Source of the DNA: Pocillopora verrucosa
Lineage: Eukaryota; Cnidaria; Anthozoa; Scleractinia; Pocilloporidae
Assembly: GCF_036669915.1 (NCBI RefSeq)
Contig: NC_089313.1
Span: 6,059,085-6,123,084 of the forward strand
DNA length: 64,000 bases
Direction of reading: 5' to 3'
Part shown: positions 1 to 11,985 of the stretch, piece after piece
Position numbering within the stretch: position 1 is the stretch's first letter
Layout: every line of letters begins with the position of its first letter
The notes under the pieces: generated by a model
Database searches by the model: none
Seen by the model: only the letters and a program-made list of their open reading frames with translations
Told to the model about the DNA's origin: nothing
Made by a program: the position numbers and the translations under genes

Positions 1-26
1 ATTTTCATAATGTGTTCATGTGTCAG

Positions 27-3000
27 ACACCTTTTCAACGCCTTGCACGTGGTATGGAAGATCTCACAGGAGATGGAGGAGTTCTTAAACAAATTCTAAG
101 AAAGGGAACAGGGCCTGTTGTACCTGAAGGGGCTACTGTGAGATGTATGTACATTACATTTGTTACAAGGCTAGTATAGTACTGTTCTTAATTAAGCTAC
201 CTGTCCAGTGTCCAGAGAATCGACTGGCAAACTGTTGTTGTAACTGCAGTGTTAGTTTTGAGAACTCTTAAGTTGGCTGTTTACATGAGCCTAGGACATC
301 TGAGTTTTTCTCAAAGCTTTGAATTAAAAGTTAAATTTTTTTGTAAACATTGCCTCCTGAGAAGTAAGTAAAATGTCTACTACTAATTTTGTTATATCTG
401 GACATTTATGTTTTGCTTGTTTGTAGATCATTATAATGGCTATTTGGAGTTTAATGATGAGCCTTTTGATTCCTCAAGGTTGAGAAATAAACCAGAAATT
501 CATAAGCTTGGTAAGTGATGAATATAATTAACAATTAGGTTCCATTTTGCTGTGTGTCTGTTAAGTGATAGATCACAGATGAAATAAAAATGCAGTAAGA
601 ACCAAAAAGCAGCATGTAAGGGGCACCCCTTTAATTGAACTATTTTAAAATGTGCGAAGAGGGTGTATTTTTGGATGAAAAGCCTTCAACAAAGTGGGAA
701 CATGGCAGTGCATGGTCCACAAATATGGCAACAAAAATTTGTCATTAAATAATCTTATCCTAAAAACTGTGACTGAATATTCTAGACAGGGCTCCCTGAG
801 GCTAATATTGCATATAGAGTGCCAACCACCAAGTCATCATGTCTCCCAACTCCTCCCCCACCCTCCCCTCCTCCTTCTATGATACATGAATAATTCAACT
901 TCTCACATGAAAAGTTGGATTTATTTTCAATTAGTTTGATGCTTTTTTCTCCCTTTGTTCCACATACACTAACATATTTAGTAATCAAAGGAGCATACAA
1001 TTCAACTAGTGTGAAATCATTTTGACCTGGAATCGTTGTTAACTTTAACATGTACACTAAAATTTAGCTTTAACTCTTATGGTTTCAGAGGAAAACATTC
1101 TAGGTCTCTATCTTGGTTTACGGACCATGAGGAAAGGAGAAAAGGCTAAGTTTCTTGTGACTCCAGAATATGGCTATTTAGAGATGGGTTGTACTCCTCG
1201 TATACCTGCATCAGCAAAAGGTTTGTGTTCATGATTATGTTGCTGTGATTAAAAATAAAATGCAGTCCCCTAACCTACTCTTCCAGAGACATATTTTTGA
1301 GACACTAGCAGCCTCCTTAGCCTCTCTCAATGTTGTTCTCCCAAATACTGCAAACAAACTGCCTGTTGTGAACTTAGGAAAGAAGATAGGGGCAGTAGAA
1401 CAGGGGATAATGGTTTACCAAAGAAGCCAGACAATAATATCTCAGAGTTTGGCTACTGCATCAGTTTGTTATTGTTGTTGTTGTTGTTTCTATGACAGTT
1501 GATGATGGCATCAGATCAACTTTAAAGGTTCATCCATATTTTACCTTATGTTATTTAATTTCTCTACTAACAGTACTTTTTGAAGTGGAGTTACTGAACT
1601 TCATTGACCACAAAGCTGCTGATGATTTTGACGCATTTACTGAGGTCAGTAGATATAATAACAACAACAATAATAATAATAATAATAATAATAGATATGG
1701 TAATAATAAGAATATTTATTAACTTATTTAGTGCAGATATCAATTGGATTATGTTAGATATGTAACTTGTTTGGCATTCTCCGCATGATTCTTTTCACAC
1801 ATCAGAAATATAACTGACCTTATTAAAAGTTTAGGCCAAACCAGCTCTTTGACAAATGATAAACTTGGGAGTTGGAGCCTGGAAGTAGGAGGGGCCTGGA
1901 GTATAGGAGGCAGTGTTGCTTGATGATCTGCCAAAATAAGCCAAGCAGAGCTAAATTATGAAATCTCTTGAATAATCCCCTGAAGTATCAGGGGAAACTC
2001 TGCACACTGCCTGCCAGCTTGCATAGGGTGCAATTGCTGGCCGACCAACCATGTCTCGATTACATTTACTTTAAAGATATTAGGTTAAGTATATACTCAT
2101 GTGTATTGATCTACCCAGCCATAGGTCATCCCAGTTTCCAAGTAGCATTCACCCTGTAACTCCCATGTGTGACTAGGACATAATTTCTCCTAACAATATC
2201 AATACAATATCAACCAGATAAGTGATGAGAATAAAGAAAAATATCAAGTTGGGGATAATTAGTTGATCCAATACTAAATTTTCTGATCTAACATTATAAG
2301 AATTGTATGGTTGACAGTGAGGAGGACAAATTTGATCTGGGGGGTAAAGGGTTAAAGGTGTTAAGAATGTACTTGTGTGCATTGGTCCACCCGGCCAGAG
2401 CTTATCCTGGTTTCCAAGTAGCAGTAACCCTTTAACTTCCATGAGTGACCAAGACAGGATTTCTCCTTACAATATCAAGCCCACAAGCGATGAGAATAAA
2501 GAGAAATGTCCATAAGGGGATTACAATTTGATCCAATACCAAATTCTCCAAACTAACATGACAAGTACTGTATGCCAGACAGTAAGGAGAATAACTAAAT
2601 AAATGAGATCCTGGGAGTTAAAGGGTTAAGTGAATAAGAGTATTACTACTCACCCCCAGATGGGATGCTAGTTCGTCACAAGGTTACCTCCCAGCCTTTC
2701 ATCAGGCTTTCCTGACAATCTGAAATATTCTCTGCGTACAGGAAGAGAGGAAGCAAGCATCATTTGAACAACTTCTTAAAGTGGCTAACTCAGAAAGAGA
2801 GGTACACAAGGCAGTGTTAAATTTTGTTCATTCATTTACATTCATGTAAAACTCTTTAATATTTTAAAGCTGAGGTATCAAGCATTAGCCCATTGTCAGA
2901 GTGAAGATTCTTAAGTGGAATCTTTAGAAGAATTCACTTAAGATTTGCTCTGACAAAGGGCTAACACTCAAGACTTCAGCTTTGAAACTCTTTATAGTAG

Positions 3001-6000
3001 CCAATTTAAATTATCAACTCAGTTGATTATACTAAATTACCCTGTTACACTTTCCCACTGACACAGCACCACAGTTGCCCCCTTTTTTCTCTAATATTTT
3101 GTTATTTTGATAACTGATCAACATCATGCCCTTAAATATACATGCCCTTGGAAGTGTAAATGTCTTGCTCCATTTCTGAAATGTTTGCATCACAAGGCAA
3201 ATGGTAATACAGTTGAACCCCACTGATTTGAAAAAGATCAGATTTCCCTTGGATTTGACCCTATTTTTCCAGTCATTTACTATCAGCTAATTTGAACTCA
3301 TTCAACTCACACTCCACTTTACCTCAAACAAATTTTTACTTGCCCTAGGCTAAAATTTAATCTGATAACTGGAACTCAGTAAAAACTTTGGTGATTAAAG
3401 CAAAAGTGTCAGAATGTAGCTGATCGACACTTCCCAGTTTTAAGTTGTGATTGATAATACATAATACATTCAGGTAAACTTCCCAAAGATAATGTTCTTA
3501 ATATCAAAAAGCCCTTGTTAAAAAAACTAAATGCAACGAAGTGATTCTTGATCAAGTGAGAGTGGGAAAAACATTCCTTATTGATTATTAACAGGATCAT
3601 CGAAATTTAACACCAATCCCAATAACTCAAACTCCTGCTAACTTGAATCAAATTTTATTTCCCTTGAAAGTTTGAGTTAGTGGTTTTCTACTGTACCTCA
3701 TGGTTAATTTATTCACCTGGATGAATAACCACAAGTTTTTTGTAATGATTTGTGTTTTTTTTCTGCAAAGCATTCTGTGATTTGCTCTTTTACATTTCAT
3801 GTTATTCATTTTTTTCTAGGCTGGAAATGACTTTTACAAACGAAAGCAAGTTCATCGTGCTGTGGGCAAGTATTTAAAGGTATGAAACACATGAGCTCTA
3901 ATTTTAATCATTTTCACTATAAATAAATGAAATTCAATATAAAAAGATTAAGCAAAGGTGTCGATGTTAAAAGAGATTTTTTTCGGTTAAGAGCTGTAAT
4001 TTACCCCTTAAACATGGGATATAATGAAATCATAGAAAATTTGTGAAGCAAATGAAAAAACCTTAATCCTCAGTCTATCCCTTTGCATATTCTCCATACT
4101 GTTCTCTCTACATTTCCTAAGGTGCTGACAAGGAGAATTTGTTTAACAATCAAGAGCTTCTTTAGTTGGTGGTCATCTCCTTTATTCTTGTGGCTTTAAT
4201 GTGTGATTCAGGGGTGATATTGTACAGAGAAATTATAGATGCTAGTCTCGCCTAGGGGTGAAACAGTTAAATCAAGCTTTTGGCAGAGAGGAGATCTTGA
4301 AATGAAATTCAGATGGCATTTTAAGAACAATTAAGGGAGGAGGTTGTCATTGAGGACTTTTAACCATAAATCTTGTTATGACAAAATTCATTCAGTTCAT
4401 TACCATGTTCAAGAAATATTGAAGAAATGTAAAATGGTTTCCGTGTTTACATAGCCTGATGTAAACACATGTGAGGTTGGGAGAACATGAGATAAGCGTA
4501 GGAAACCATGACGCGAAGCGGAGTGGTTTCCAGCTTATTGAGTGTTCTCCCAACCCCCCAAGTGTTTACATCAGGCTATGTAAACATGGAAACCATTTTA
4601 CATTTCTTTTATAAAATAACTGATGAAAGAGCCTCCTCTTGCAACGAAGGAAAGTGATGTGCTTGTTGTTGTTGTTCATTTGGCTTTTTGGCCGTTTCTT
4701 GAATACTGGGAAAATTAAACTCCAAAGAAAAATTAGGAAAATCTTCTTCTTCCATTACTGTACTCAAAACAAACTTAAAGAAACTGAGTTACTGCTAAAT
4801 AAATAGCTGGGAGAACTCCGCGAGAAGATTCAGTATGAAAACCGTGTTTACATACGCTCATGTAAAATGGTTTTATGGCGAATCAGAGTGCACGTACTAT
4901 TTGAATTATTTTATAAAATTCTATATTTTGAATACCTGGACTCTTTCTTGACTGTAATTTTTCTTTTGTGGATCTGAAGGTTTCTCAGTCTGTTTGAATC
5001 AAGTCTGGGTGATTTCTGTGCATTCTTCTATATTAACTAATATTTCTAATTAAATTTTCTAACTATAGGCAATCAAATTACTGGAAAACTGCCATTTACA
5101 AAATGCTGATCAAGAGAGATGGATGAATGAAGTTTTGCTAAAACTTTATCTCAATGCTGCTCACTGTTTTCTAGAGTTGGCAGAAGTAAAGAAAGTTCTG
5201 ACCTATGCAAGAAAGGTACTGGTAGACACATTATGCTTTTGTCAAAAGATTTGAAGAAAAACTTATGCCCATCTAATATACCTTTATAATGGGTGACTAA
5301 ATGGTTTAAGGCAAAGCATCCCCCTAAGGGTTTGAAAAATTATAGAGCTGTTGCTGGTGATGTCTTATTGTTGCTTGTTTTCATGACTGAGGCTTATTTT
5401 TAGCTTTCTCTGTGACTGAAGAAAGACTTTTTATACGGAGAATTGTTTTGTTTTTTCTGTCAAAAGTTGAAGTAGCATTCCTTTGAGCTGATTGTTCTTT
5501 CAGGTCATCACAGCAGTTGATGCTCTTGAAATATATTTTAAAATTGTCTTTGATTGTTAGGTATATAGCTAGTACCTAATGAAAAGAACATTCTATGTCC
5601 ACTCGTGGATACAAATTCATTTCCTCTTGGTAAAAAAATCCTTATCTACTACTTACCTTGTAACCATCAAAATAATGTTTTTGTTCTTCCAGGCTTTAGG
5701 TATTGACCCAAAGAATGTGAAGGCTCTCTATAGAATGGGCAAGGTAATTTGAACTTTTAAAAATTCTTGCATCCTGCAGGTTTATGGACTGTTTGAGGGA
5801 TGTAAACAAATGAATGAGTAATGTAACATTTATTTGTTCACTGATCAGCTAACCTCCATTTAAGTAGTGGTAAGCAAAAAGCTTTTACAGCCTCTTGTAT
5901 CTTGCACACACAAAACAAATCTCTCTCATTTGCCAAAGGAACAATGCACAGTTTTGTAGTGTGCCCTAAGTTGCAAAATTGTACATTCTTTCTATATGAA

Positions 6001-8447
6001 TGGTAAGTGTGGGGATGCAACTACTTCAGATAAAATGTACAGACTTAGTTTACATTATTAATAGTGAAATCTGTCATATGCCCCCTACATAATTGTTTAC
6101 AATACATGTATCTTGTGATGCAGTTAATTAAATTTGCAATACAAACTATTTTCCCTGAAAAAAATTGATAATTTTCAGGATACCTGTAATTTTCGTCTGT
6201 ATGCATACTTTAGCAGTGTGTAGTAATGCCTTGTGATAAACCTTCACCATCCCTCATACTGAGAATTTGATTTACAGGCCTTACAGAAGCAGGGTGAATT
6301 TGACAGCGCTAGAGATAAGTTCAAGAAAGCCCAGTATTATGAACCCAACAATAAAGCAATAAAAGATGCCCTTATTGAATTGGACAGGTATGTGGACAGT
6401 ACCTTTATTTCTAGGGAGTGCTAGTAAAATTTACATGGCATACACATAGGCATTCTATGCTGAGGACGTGAACTTTTGTTTAATCCTTTATGTCCTAACA
6501 TCAGTATTCACACCTGGTATTCTCCATACTGTTTGTTATACATTTTCTATGGGACTGACAAGGAGAATTTACTTCACAATCAGGGGCTTCCAAAATTGGT
6601 GATTATTTTCTGTTTTCTTGTCACCTTTACATTTGATTCAAGGGTGATTCTGTAAGGAGAAATTAGAAGCCAATCACTCTCAGAGGTTCAAGGGTTAAAA
6701 AAAAAAAAAAAAAAAAAAACCCCTTCCAATATTGATATTGATCTGCAACAAAGTATTTTTCATTTGAGATGGTATGGAACTTTTTTTTCATCAAATGTAG
6801 GAAAGTGAGTCAATTCAAATCCCTTGAAAAGCAGACTTTTGCACGAATGTTTGCTCCTGCTAAGAAAGGTATGTAGCAAATAGCGATTACTTTAAAAGAC
6901 ACTGTTTTGCTGAGTCAGCGAGAAAAAGGAACTGTCAAGATAAAATAAACAACATTTAAATTTGTTACCTCTTTATCAGATAGACAGATGTTTGACCCTT
7001 TGCATGCTAACATCAGTACAAATAATCTCCGTATTTTTCTCTTTACATTTCCTAAGGTAGTGACTAGGAGAATTTGTTTAACAATCATTTCCTTTATTCT
7101 CACGATGTGAACATGTGGTTTGGGGGGTGATAAGATACAATGGTAATAGGACTGAGTGGAGTCCAATTTGGTCTGTAATCATACAAGTGATGAAAAAAAT
7201 TTGATGAGCATGAAGTGGGAGTCCGATTTGTTAATTACGAGTATGATTACAGACAGAATTGGATGACAGTCCAATTAATTATAACCATTTCAATTTCCAT
7301 TGTCTTCAGTGGAGACAGTGTCTTTTGTCTAAAGTTCCTTTATTTTAGAAATCCCCCAGTTTTTCTTTGGATAAGAGGTTGTTGCTATGGTTATTTTGAT
7401 CATTTCTGTGATTAGTGGATTAGCTGAGTGGACTTAGTATGATTGGCTACTTCAACTGTCCAATTATAGGTGTCCGATTACAGCCAACTGTCTGATTACA
7501 CTGTCCTATTACAACTGTACAGAATGATTAGTGAAAAATGAAGCTGCAAATGCACCAATAATATTTGAGGAATTTGTAATGGTTATGATTAAAGGAGAAA
7601 TTAGATGCTGAACTCTCTTAGGAGTCAACCATACCAAAATGTTCCTTTTATTTACTCAGAACAAGGTAAGGATGAAAAATCTGTACAGGCACCTGTAGAC
7701 CTTGAAGCTGGAAAAAAGGAAGTGCTTATTAAACAATTAAGGTGAGCCATCATACCCCTTTGCACTTTCATTTGTAAATTATTCCTTTTATTATGGCAAA
7801 ATGGATGGAATTTAAATTTCTTTTTTTTTCCCTTTCTTTTCATTCATTTTGTGCTGTGCAGGGAGTTTAAAGAGGAGGATGGCACTAAAGAAATCTTTTT
7901 CCCTACAACATTAACTCAGCATGAAAGAGCTTACATTAAACAGACAGCTCAAGAGTTGGGCCTCAAAGTGGAAGGCAAAGAGGTATATAGTGTTTCATTA
8001 AGTTTTAGTTAGTAGCCTTTCTTAACACTTTACACCCTAACATCAGTATGCATATTCTCCATACGGTTCTCTATACATTTCTTATGGGCTGATAAGGAGA
8101 ATTTGTTCAACAATCAAAAGGATCTGCAATTGGTGATCATTTCCTTAATTCTCATGACCCTGATGTGTGATTCAGGGGTGATATTATAAGGAATTAGATG
8201 CTGGTCAGCAGGGTTTTGAACAGCTTTGAAATGAGATTTTTTGTCTTTGTCATTTTGTCATGAGATGTTAAGAATGTCTTGTTTTACAATACATAAATAG
8301 GTTTGAATGTGGATCATAAAAGGCTTAGCTTTTTCAGCAAAGAATTCTCAAGTAAGTTCTTTTTAACTGTATGTGTAAAGCTAATACCAACATCTTTTTT
8401 CTGCGTTGTAGGGTACAAACAAAGAACTGAGGGTTACAAAAGACTAG
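27..8447 (+). CDS. FKBP6: FKBP6-type inactive peptidyl-prolyl isomerase with TPRs and a C-terminal R3H-like domain (5' partial)
   Basis: In vertebrates FKBP6 is an HSP90 co-chaperone needed for piRNA biogenesis in the germ line. Thirteen exons join in frame: 27-144, 427-510, 1089-1220, 1574-1644, 2742-2801, 3820-3879, 5069-5215, 5693-5743, 6278-6387, 6801-6868, 7660-7741, 7862-7982, 8412-8447, giving 379 visible residues; the first exon or exons lie upstream. Residues 1-135 are the FK506-binding fold (GDGGVLKQILRKG, EPFDSS, LFEVELLNF). The active-site Trp of canonical FKBPs is absent from the ENILGLYLGL segment, as in inactive FKBP6. Residues 136-300 are TPR helices ending in FARMFAP, which matches the end of human FKBP6. 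Exons 11-13 then add about 79 residues with FFPTTLTQHERAYIK and ELGLKVEGKEGTNKELRV, read as an R3H-like nucleic-acid-binding domain. I know of no such domain in human FKBP6. It converges on the gene at 11986-28748. Confidence 0.9.
1656..1694 (+). repeat. (AAC/AAT)n microsatellite
   Basis: ATAATAACAACAACAATAAT-type triplet array directly downstream of FKBP6 exon 4. Confidence 0.85.
2157..2628 (+). repeat. Two family B MITEs side by side
   Basis: 2157-2356 and 2427-2628 are two copies of a sister family with the same ends but a different core: AACTCCCATGAGTGACCAAG, CTCCTTACAATATCAA, AGTTGATCCAATAC, then GGGAGTTAAAGGGTTAA. The 70 bp between them repeats the flank TGTACTTGTGTGCATTGGTC. Confidence 0.6.
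2869..3086. repeat. Two decayed hammerhead-type motifs in inverted orientation, with pseudo-LTR-like sequence
   Basis: A minus-strand motif (2869-2906) and a plus-strand motif (about 2945-2980) share the order CTGACA...GGGCTAA...CTCAGC/TTCAGC. The plus motif leads into the block TAGCCAATTTAAATTATCAACTC and then CCCTGTTACACTTTCCCACT with GACACAGCACCACAG. The same block recurs at 15180-15288, 15872-16014, 34005-34107 and 43133-43215. Read as remains of Penelope-like pseudo-LTRs. Confidence 0.5.
3210..3693. mobile_element. Non-autonomous pogo/mariner-like element with TA target site
   Basis: Bounded by TA on both sides (3208-3209 and 3694-3695). The ends are CAGTTGAACCCCACTGATTT and, on the opposite strand, CAGTAGAAAACCACTAACTC, related imperfect terminal repeats. 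484 bp, no coding capacity. It lies in FKBP6 intron 5. Confidence 0.6.
4079..4268 (-). repeat. AACCCTTTAA-type MITE, family A
   Basis: Minus-strand copy of the commonest short repeat here. Marks, read on the plus strand: ATTCTCCATACTGTTCTCT, AAGGTGCTGACAAGGAGAAT, CTCCTTTATTCTTGTGG, GATTCAGGGGTGATATTG. Confidence 0.65.
4424..4606. repeat. Foldback element with 45-bp inverted arms
   Basis: 4424-4468 and 4562-4606 are reverse complements at 44 of 45 positions (GAAATGTAAAATGGTTTCC at the outer end). A second short pair, TTGGGAGAACA/TGTTCTCCCAA, lies inside. A further partial copy of the arm sequence is at about 4837-4876. In FKBP6 intron 6. Confidence 0.75.
6483..6697 (-). repeat. AACCCTTTAA-type MITE, family A
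   Basis: Minus-strand copy, complete end to end, followed at once by a run of more than 20 A residues (to 6719). In an FKBP6 intron. Confidence 0.65.
6698..6719 (+). repeat. Poly(A) run
   Basis: A run of more than 20 A adjoining the end of a family A MITE. Confidence 0.85.
6996..7618 (-). repeat. Family A MITE split by a nested insertion
   Basis: 6996-7138 is the first part of a minus-strand family A copy; its end (GGAGAAATTAGATGCTGA) resumes at about 7573-7618. Between them sits about 430 bp of another repeat (about 7139-7572) related to 8953-9490. Confidence 0.6.
8024..8200 (-). repeat. AACCCTTTAA-type MITE, family A
   Basis: Minus-strand copy in the last FKBP6 intron with CACCCTAACATCAGTATGC and GATTCAGGGGTGATATTA. 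Confidence 0.65.
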
Positions 8448-8952
8448 TGGCAAGGAATCTCTGAGTTGAAGTTTTGTTTGGTCAGAGCTCAGTGACTGAT
8501 CCAGCTACAGAGCAACCAGTTGGATTTAATCTAAAGATATATTGCTCTCTGACAAGTCTCGTTGAAGGATCAGTGTATTGGTTACGTAACCCAACTGTTT
8601 GCATCGTAAAGAAATTTGCTGTTTTCATTGACAGGGGGCTATGTTGTGAGGCTCCAGTTACTTCAATCTTAAAATCCGACCAATCAGGTAATTCCATGTA
8701 GCTGTGAGTTATTCCATAGTTACTCAGTGGTGGGATGGGTGTTTCATCCCAGTAACACCAACCTGATGAATTTATGTCTTCATCACTCTCTTTGTTGGAT
8801 TATTTATTGATATGTTAGGAGAAGTTACATGAATGGTTAACTCTTAAGTGTGCAGCACATTTGAAATTTTTTGGACGAGTGTTTTCACCTCCTAAAGCTT
8901 AGTCTGCTGGGCAAAAGTGTATCTTAAATTGAATGAAACTTTGCCATGGATA

Positions 8953-9490
8953 TTTATAATGGTAATTGAACTGAGTGGAGTGCAATTTGGGCTGAAATCA
9001 TACGCGTGATTTCAAAATTGAACGAGCGCGCAGCGTGAGTTCAATTTGAAATCACAAGTATAATTTCAGACCAAAATTGCACAACACGAGGTTCAATTAC
9101 CACTTTATTACATCCATTTTGAAATCACCCAAATACAGGACTTGGTCAATTCAAATATTTATTACTACAATACTGAGCCAGTTTGGAATTAAAGTCATCC
9201 ATTTTTTGGGAGGAAAAAATAAGAGTTTTGGAAACAAAAGTTGCAAAATTTGCCGCATGATCATTCATGTCTTTCATCTTCCTGCAATTTGATTGGTTAC
9301 TTTAAACAAGCCTTGAAGTCTGATTGGTTGTTTTGTTTTTAGTGTAGCCTCCTCTTCAACTGGAAAAAAGATGCGATTTAAAGCAAAAAATGGTGCAATC
9401 GTGAATAAATCGCACCAATCAGAGCCAATCAGATTACAGGGACCACCAGTGATTTCAAAATGGGTGTAATTTCTAATTATATCTTTGAAC
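8953..9490. repeat. Large interspersed repeat with internal inverted symmetry
   Basis: TGGTAATTGAACTGAGTGGA, then TGAAATCATACGCGTGATTT and its near reverse complement AAATCACAAGTATAATTTCA. The same opening (ATGGTAATAGGACTGAGTGG) starts the insertion at about 7139-7572, which makes two copies about 1.8 kb apart. Confidence 0.5.
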
Positions 9491-9583
9491 ACCGATTAAC
9501 TTGAAAATATCACATTTATTATCTAATACAGAGAAATTTTCAGTTGAGTGTCAAAAAGAAAATCCATGATAGCTTTGGTTAAC

Positions 9584-9785
9584 CCTTTACACCCTAACAT
9601 CAATATGGACATTCTCCATACTGTTTTCTATACATTTCCTAAGGTGCTGACAAAGAGAGTGTGTTTATCAATCTAGAGAATATTTAGTTTGTGATCATTT
9701 CCTTTATTCTCATGACCTTACTGTGTGATGCAGGGGTTTATTGATGGGAGAAATTTGATGCTGGTCACTCTCAGTTAAAGGGTTA
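9584..9785 (-). repeat. AACCCTTTAA-type MITE, family A
   Basis: Complete minus-strand copy, with AACCCTTTACACCCTAACAT at one end and TCAGTTAAAGGGTTAA at the other. Confidence 0.7.
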
Positions 9786-9789
9786 AGCT

Positions 9790-10022
9790 TTTCTTCACTC
9801 TGTGATTGGTCCAGAAAGCTTGTGCTATCCTCTTAACCAATCAGATGCAAACCTATGAAACAATTGTGACTTGAACGCTCGCGTTTTCCCGCGCCTTAAG
9901 GCGTTTGCATGTTTTCACTGCTAGTCCTCATTGGCTACTGGCGATGTTAACCTTTGGTCTCGTTGGTCGCTCTGACGACTTTGGTTTTGGTTTTTTTTTT
10001 TTAATACCTAATTGAAAACTTC
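9790..10022 (+). repeat. CCAAT-rich interspersed repeat, copy 1
   Basis: TGTGATTGGTCCAGAAAGCT, AACCAATCAGATGCAAACC, GCGTTTTCCCGCGCCTTAAG, CTCATTGGCTACTGG, then CTAATTGAAAA. Other copies are at about 12615-12835, 15405-15612, 32893-33130 and 37575-37750. Confidence 0.6.
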
Positions 10023-11985
10023 TACAATGTATATAGATTGTGGCTGTTATTCAGTCTCGTAATATAATGGGTTAGGGAGCACATTGTGTGTGCCGGACAA
10101 CAGCTGTGAAGGAGAATTATGTATAGAATGTACGAATTTGTAAAAATGTAACACGGATAAAGGGAATTTGATTTTGACAATTTTTTTGATTAGATTCCTA
10201 ATTAAGCAAATTGATTTAGCTCCCCTATGTTGGAGATGGTATCTTCCTAATCAAGATGAATGATTAAGTTACTTTTGACTATTACCAATTGTATAGTATT
10301 TGGGAATAAAACAATGGATGAAGTTCTCTAAAGTAGTTTCAGAGGACATATTGAATTATATCCTGACACTGTCTGAAGGAGAGCCCCAATGGCCTATGGG
10401 TTAAAATGTCCGGCACCAGGCCCTAGCAAGGTCACTGTGTTCGTTTGTGTTTGTTTGTTTTTCATGGGCGAGACACAGCTTTTACAGTGTCTCTACCCAT
10501 TCAGAAGGATTAATCATTTCTGGAAAACACTGAGGTCTTCTGAGATGCAAAGGGTTAACCTTGTGATGGACAAGCATCCCATTCAGTGGCAGATAGGAGG
10601 GAGAAACGATGGAACCAGCAATATTCCTATTCATTGTTCGCTACTGAAACTGGGATAAGCTCTAGCAAGATGAGTCATTTGGCATCCAAAATACAGGTGT
10701 ATCTTTACGTGCCACCTTACTTTTGTCAAAGGTAAGGTGGAGGGGGGGGGGATGGGTCGTCATTATAATTCTTGTTCGGAGTGTGCCTCCCCACTCCCCA
10801 ACTCCTGGTCTCACATCAGATCAGCGCATGCCATTTTCCACACCCTTTTTCCGACCTGTGGCCTCATGACTCCTTGTTCGTTTTCAGACCTTGAATGTTT
10901 TCTACACAGAAGGAGTGTGGGAAGGGCGACAGCTCGCAAAAATATCATTTCGTTTTGTTCTCAGAGATCACAACTTTAGTTTAATGGGAATCTATATCCT
11001 CTGTAGACTTGCTTATTCTCAAATGCGGCAGATACAACATTCTGACGCATTGACTTTCACAATAATTTACGTCTATACCTACGTTAAATATTGCAATCCA
11101 AAGATGATTTTACATTAAATACTACTTCTAACAACCATTTCCATTTCTTGAACTTCTGGATGCATTGATTTTTTAAGCGCGTTAAAGAAAAAACTAAGTC
11201 AAGCAGAAGCCAGTTCAGTATCAAATGTTCTTTCTTTTTAATGGCCGTACTCTGTGTCAGAGTCAACCACGTAACCTTTCTCTTCGAATAATGTTTACCT
11301 CTAAGGTCAGAATTATATATTATTTAGTTCAGAGGAATAAATTTTGGGTATTTATATTTTGTTTTACGGTTATGTAGAAAGCTGAGATAGCTTTCCTACG
11401 AGCTGAGTTTACGTGCAGGTGATTTTTGCATTTGGTTCCATTAAAATTTGGTTAAAAATTGATGTGATCTTGACTCGCGATCAATATTTACGTAAACAGA
11501 ACATTAAAATGTCACCTAGTGGATACGAATTTATCTTCTCGTGTTGATATCATCCCATCGAACACTCGAGGACTAAATTCGTATCCACGCACAGCCATGT
11601 AATATCTTCTCTGTAAGACATGTTAGATCAATGAGTTACGAGTTTGAGGTTCGAAAAAACAATTTCACCTTTGATCTTCAATTCATGCTGTATAAATTCA
11701 CTTACAATTCAGCATAACTCGGTAATGCTGTTGTTTCAAAGAAAGAAAATGTCTATTCAGGCTAACAGAACATAACAAAACTAGGTCCTTGAAAACCACA
11801 ATGTTAAATAATTTCACACTAATAATACTAATATGGTGAGTATTATGTTTTCTGTGGGTTATTCATTAACGTTAAACAGAAAAAGAAACAAATTATTCAA
11901 ACTCAAAAACTCGAAATCATAAACCTAAACTTGTTATATTAACTATTTCCTGATCGATGAAGGTAAGTACACCTTGATGACCAGT

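Larger units (their letters stand above)
8448..11985. other. Intergenic region between convergent FKBP6 and TRMT2A genes
   Basis: No coding exon is recognised here. It presumably holds the FKBP6 3' UTR and the TRMT2A 3' UTR. The first clear AATAAA on the plus strand is at 10305-10310, 1.9 kb past the FKBP6 stop, so its use is uncertain. The region contains one large repeat (about 8953-9490), one AACCCTTTA-type MITE (about 9584-9785) and one CCAAT-rich repeat (about 9790-10022). ORFs between 10389 and 11118 have no family resemblance that I can see. Confidence 0.6.
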
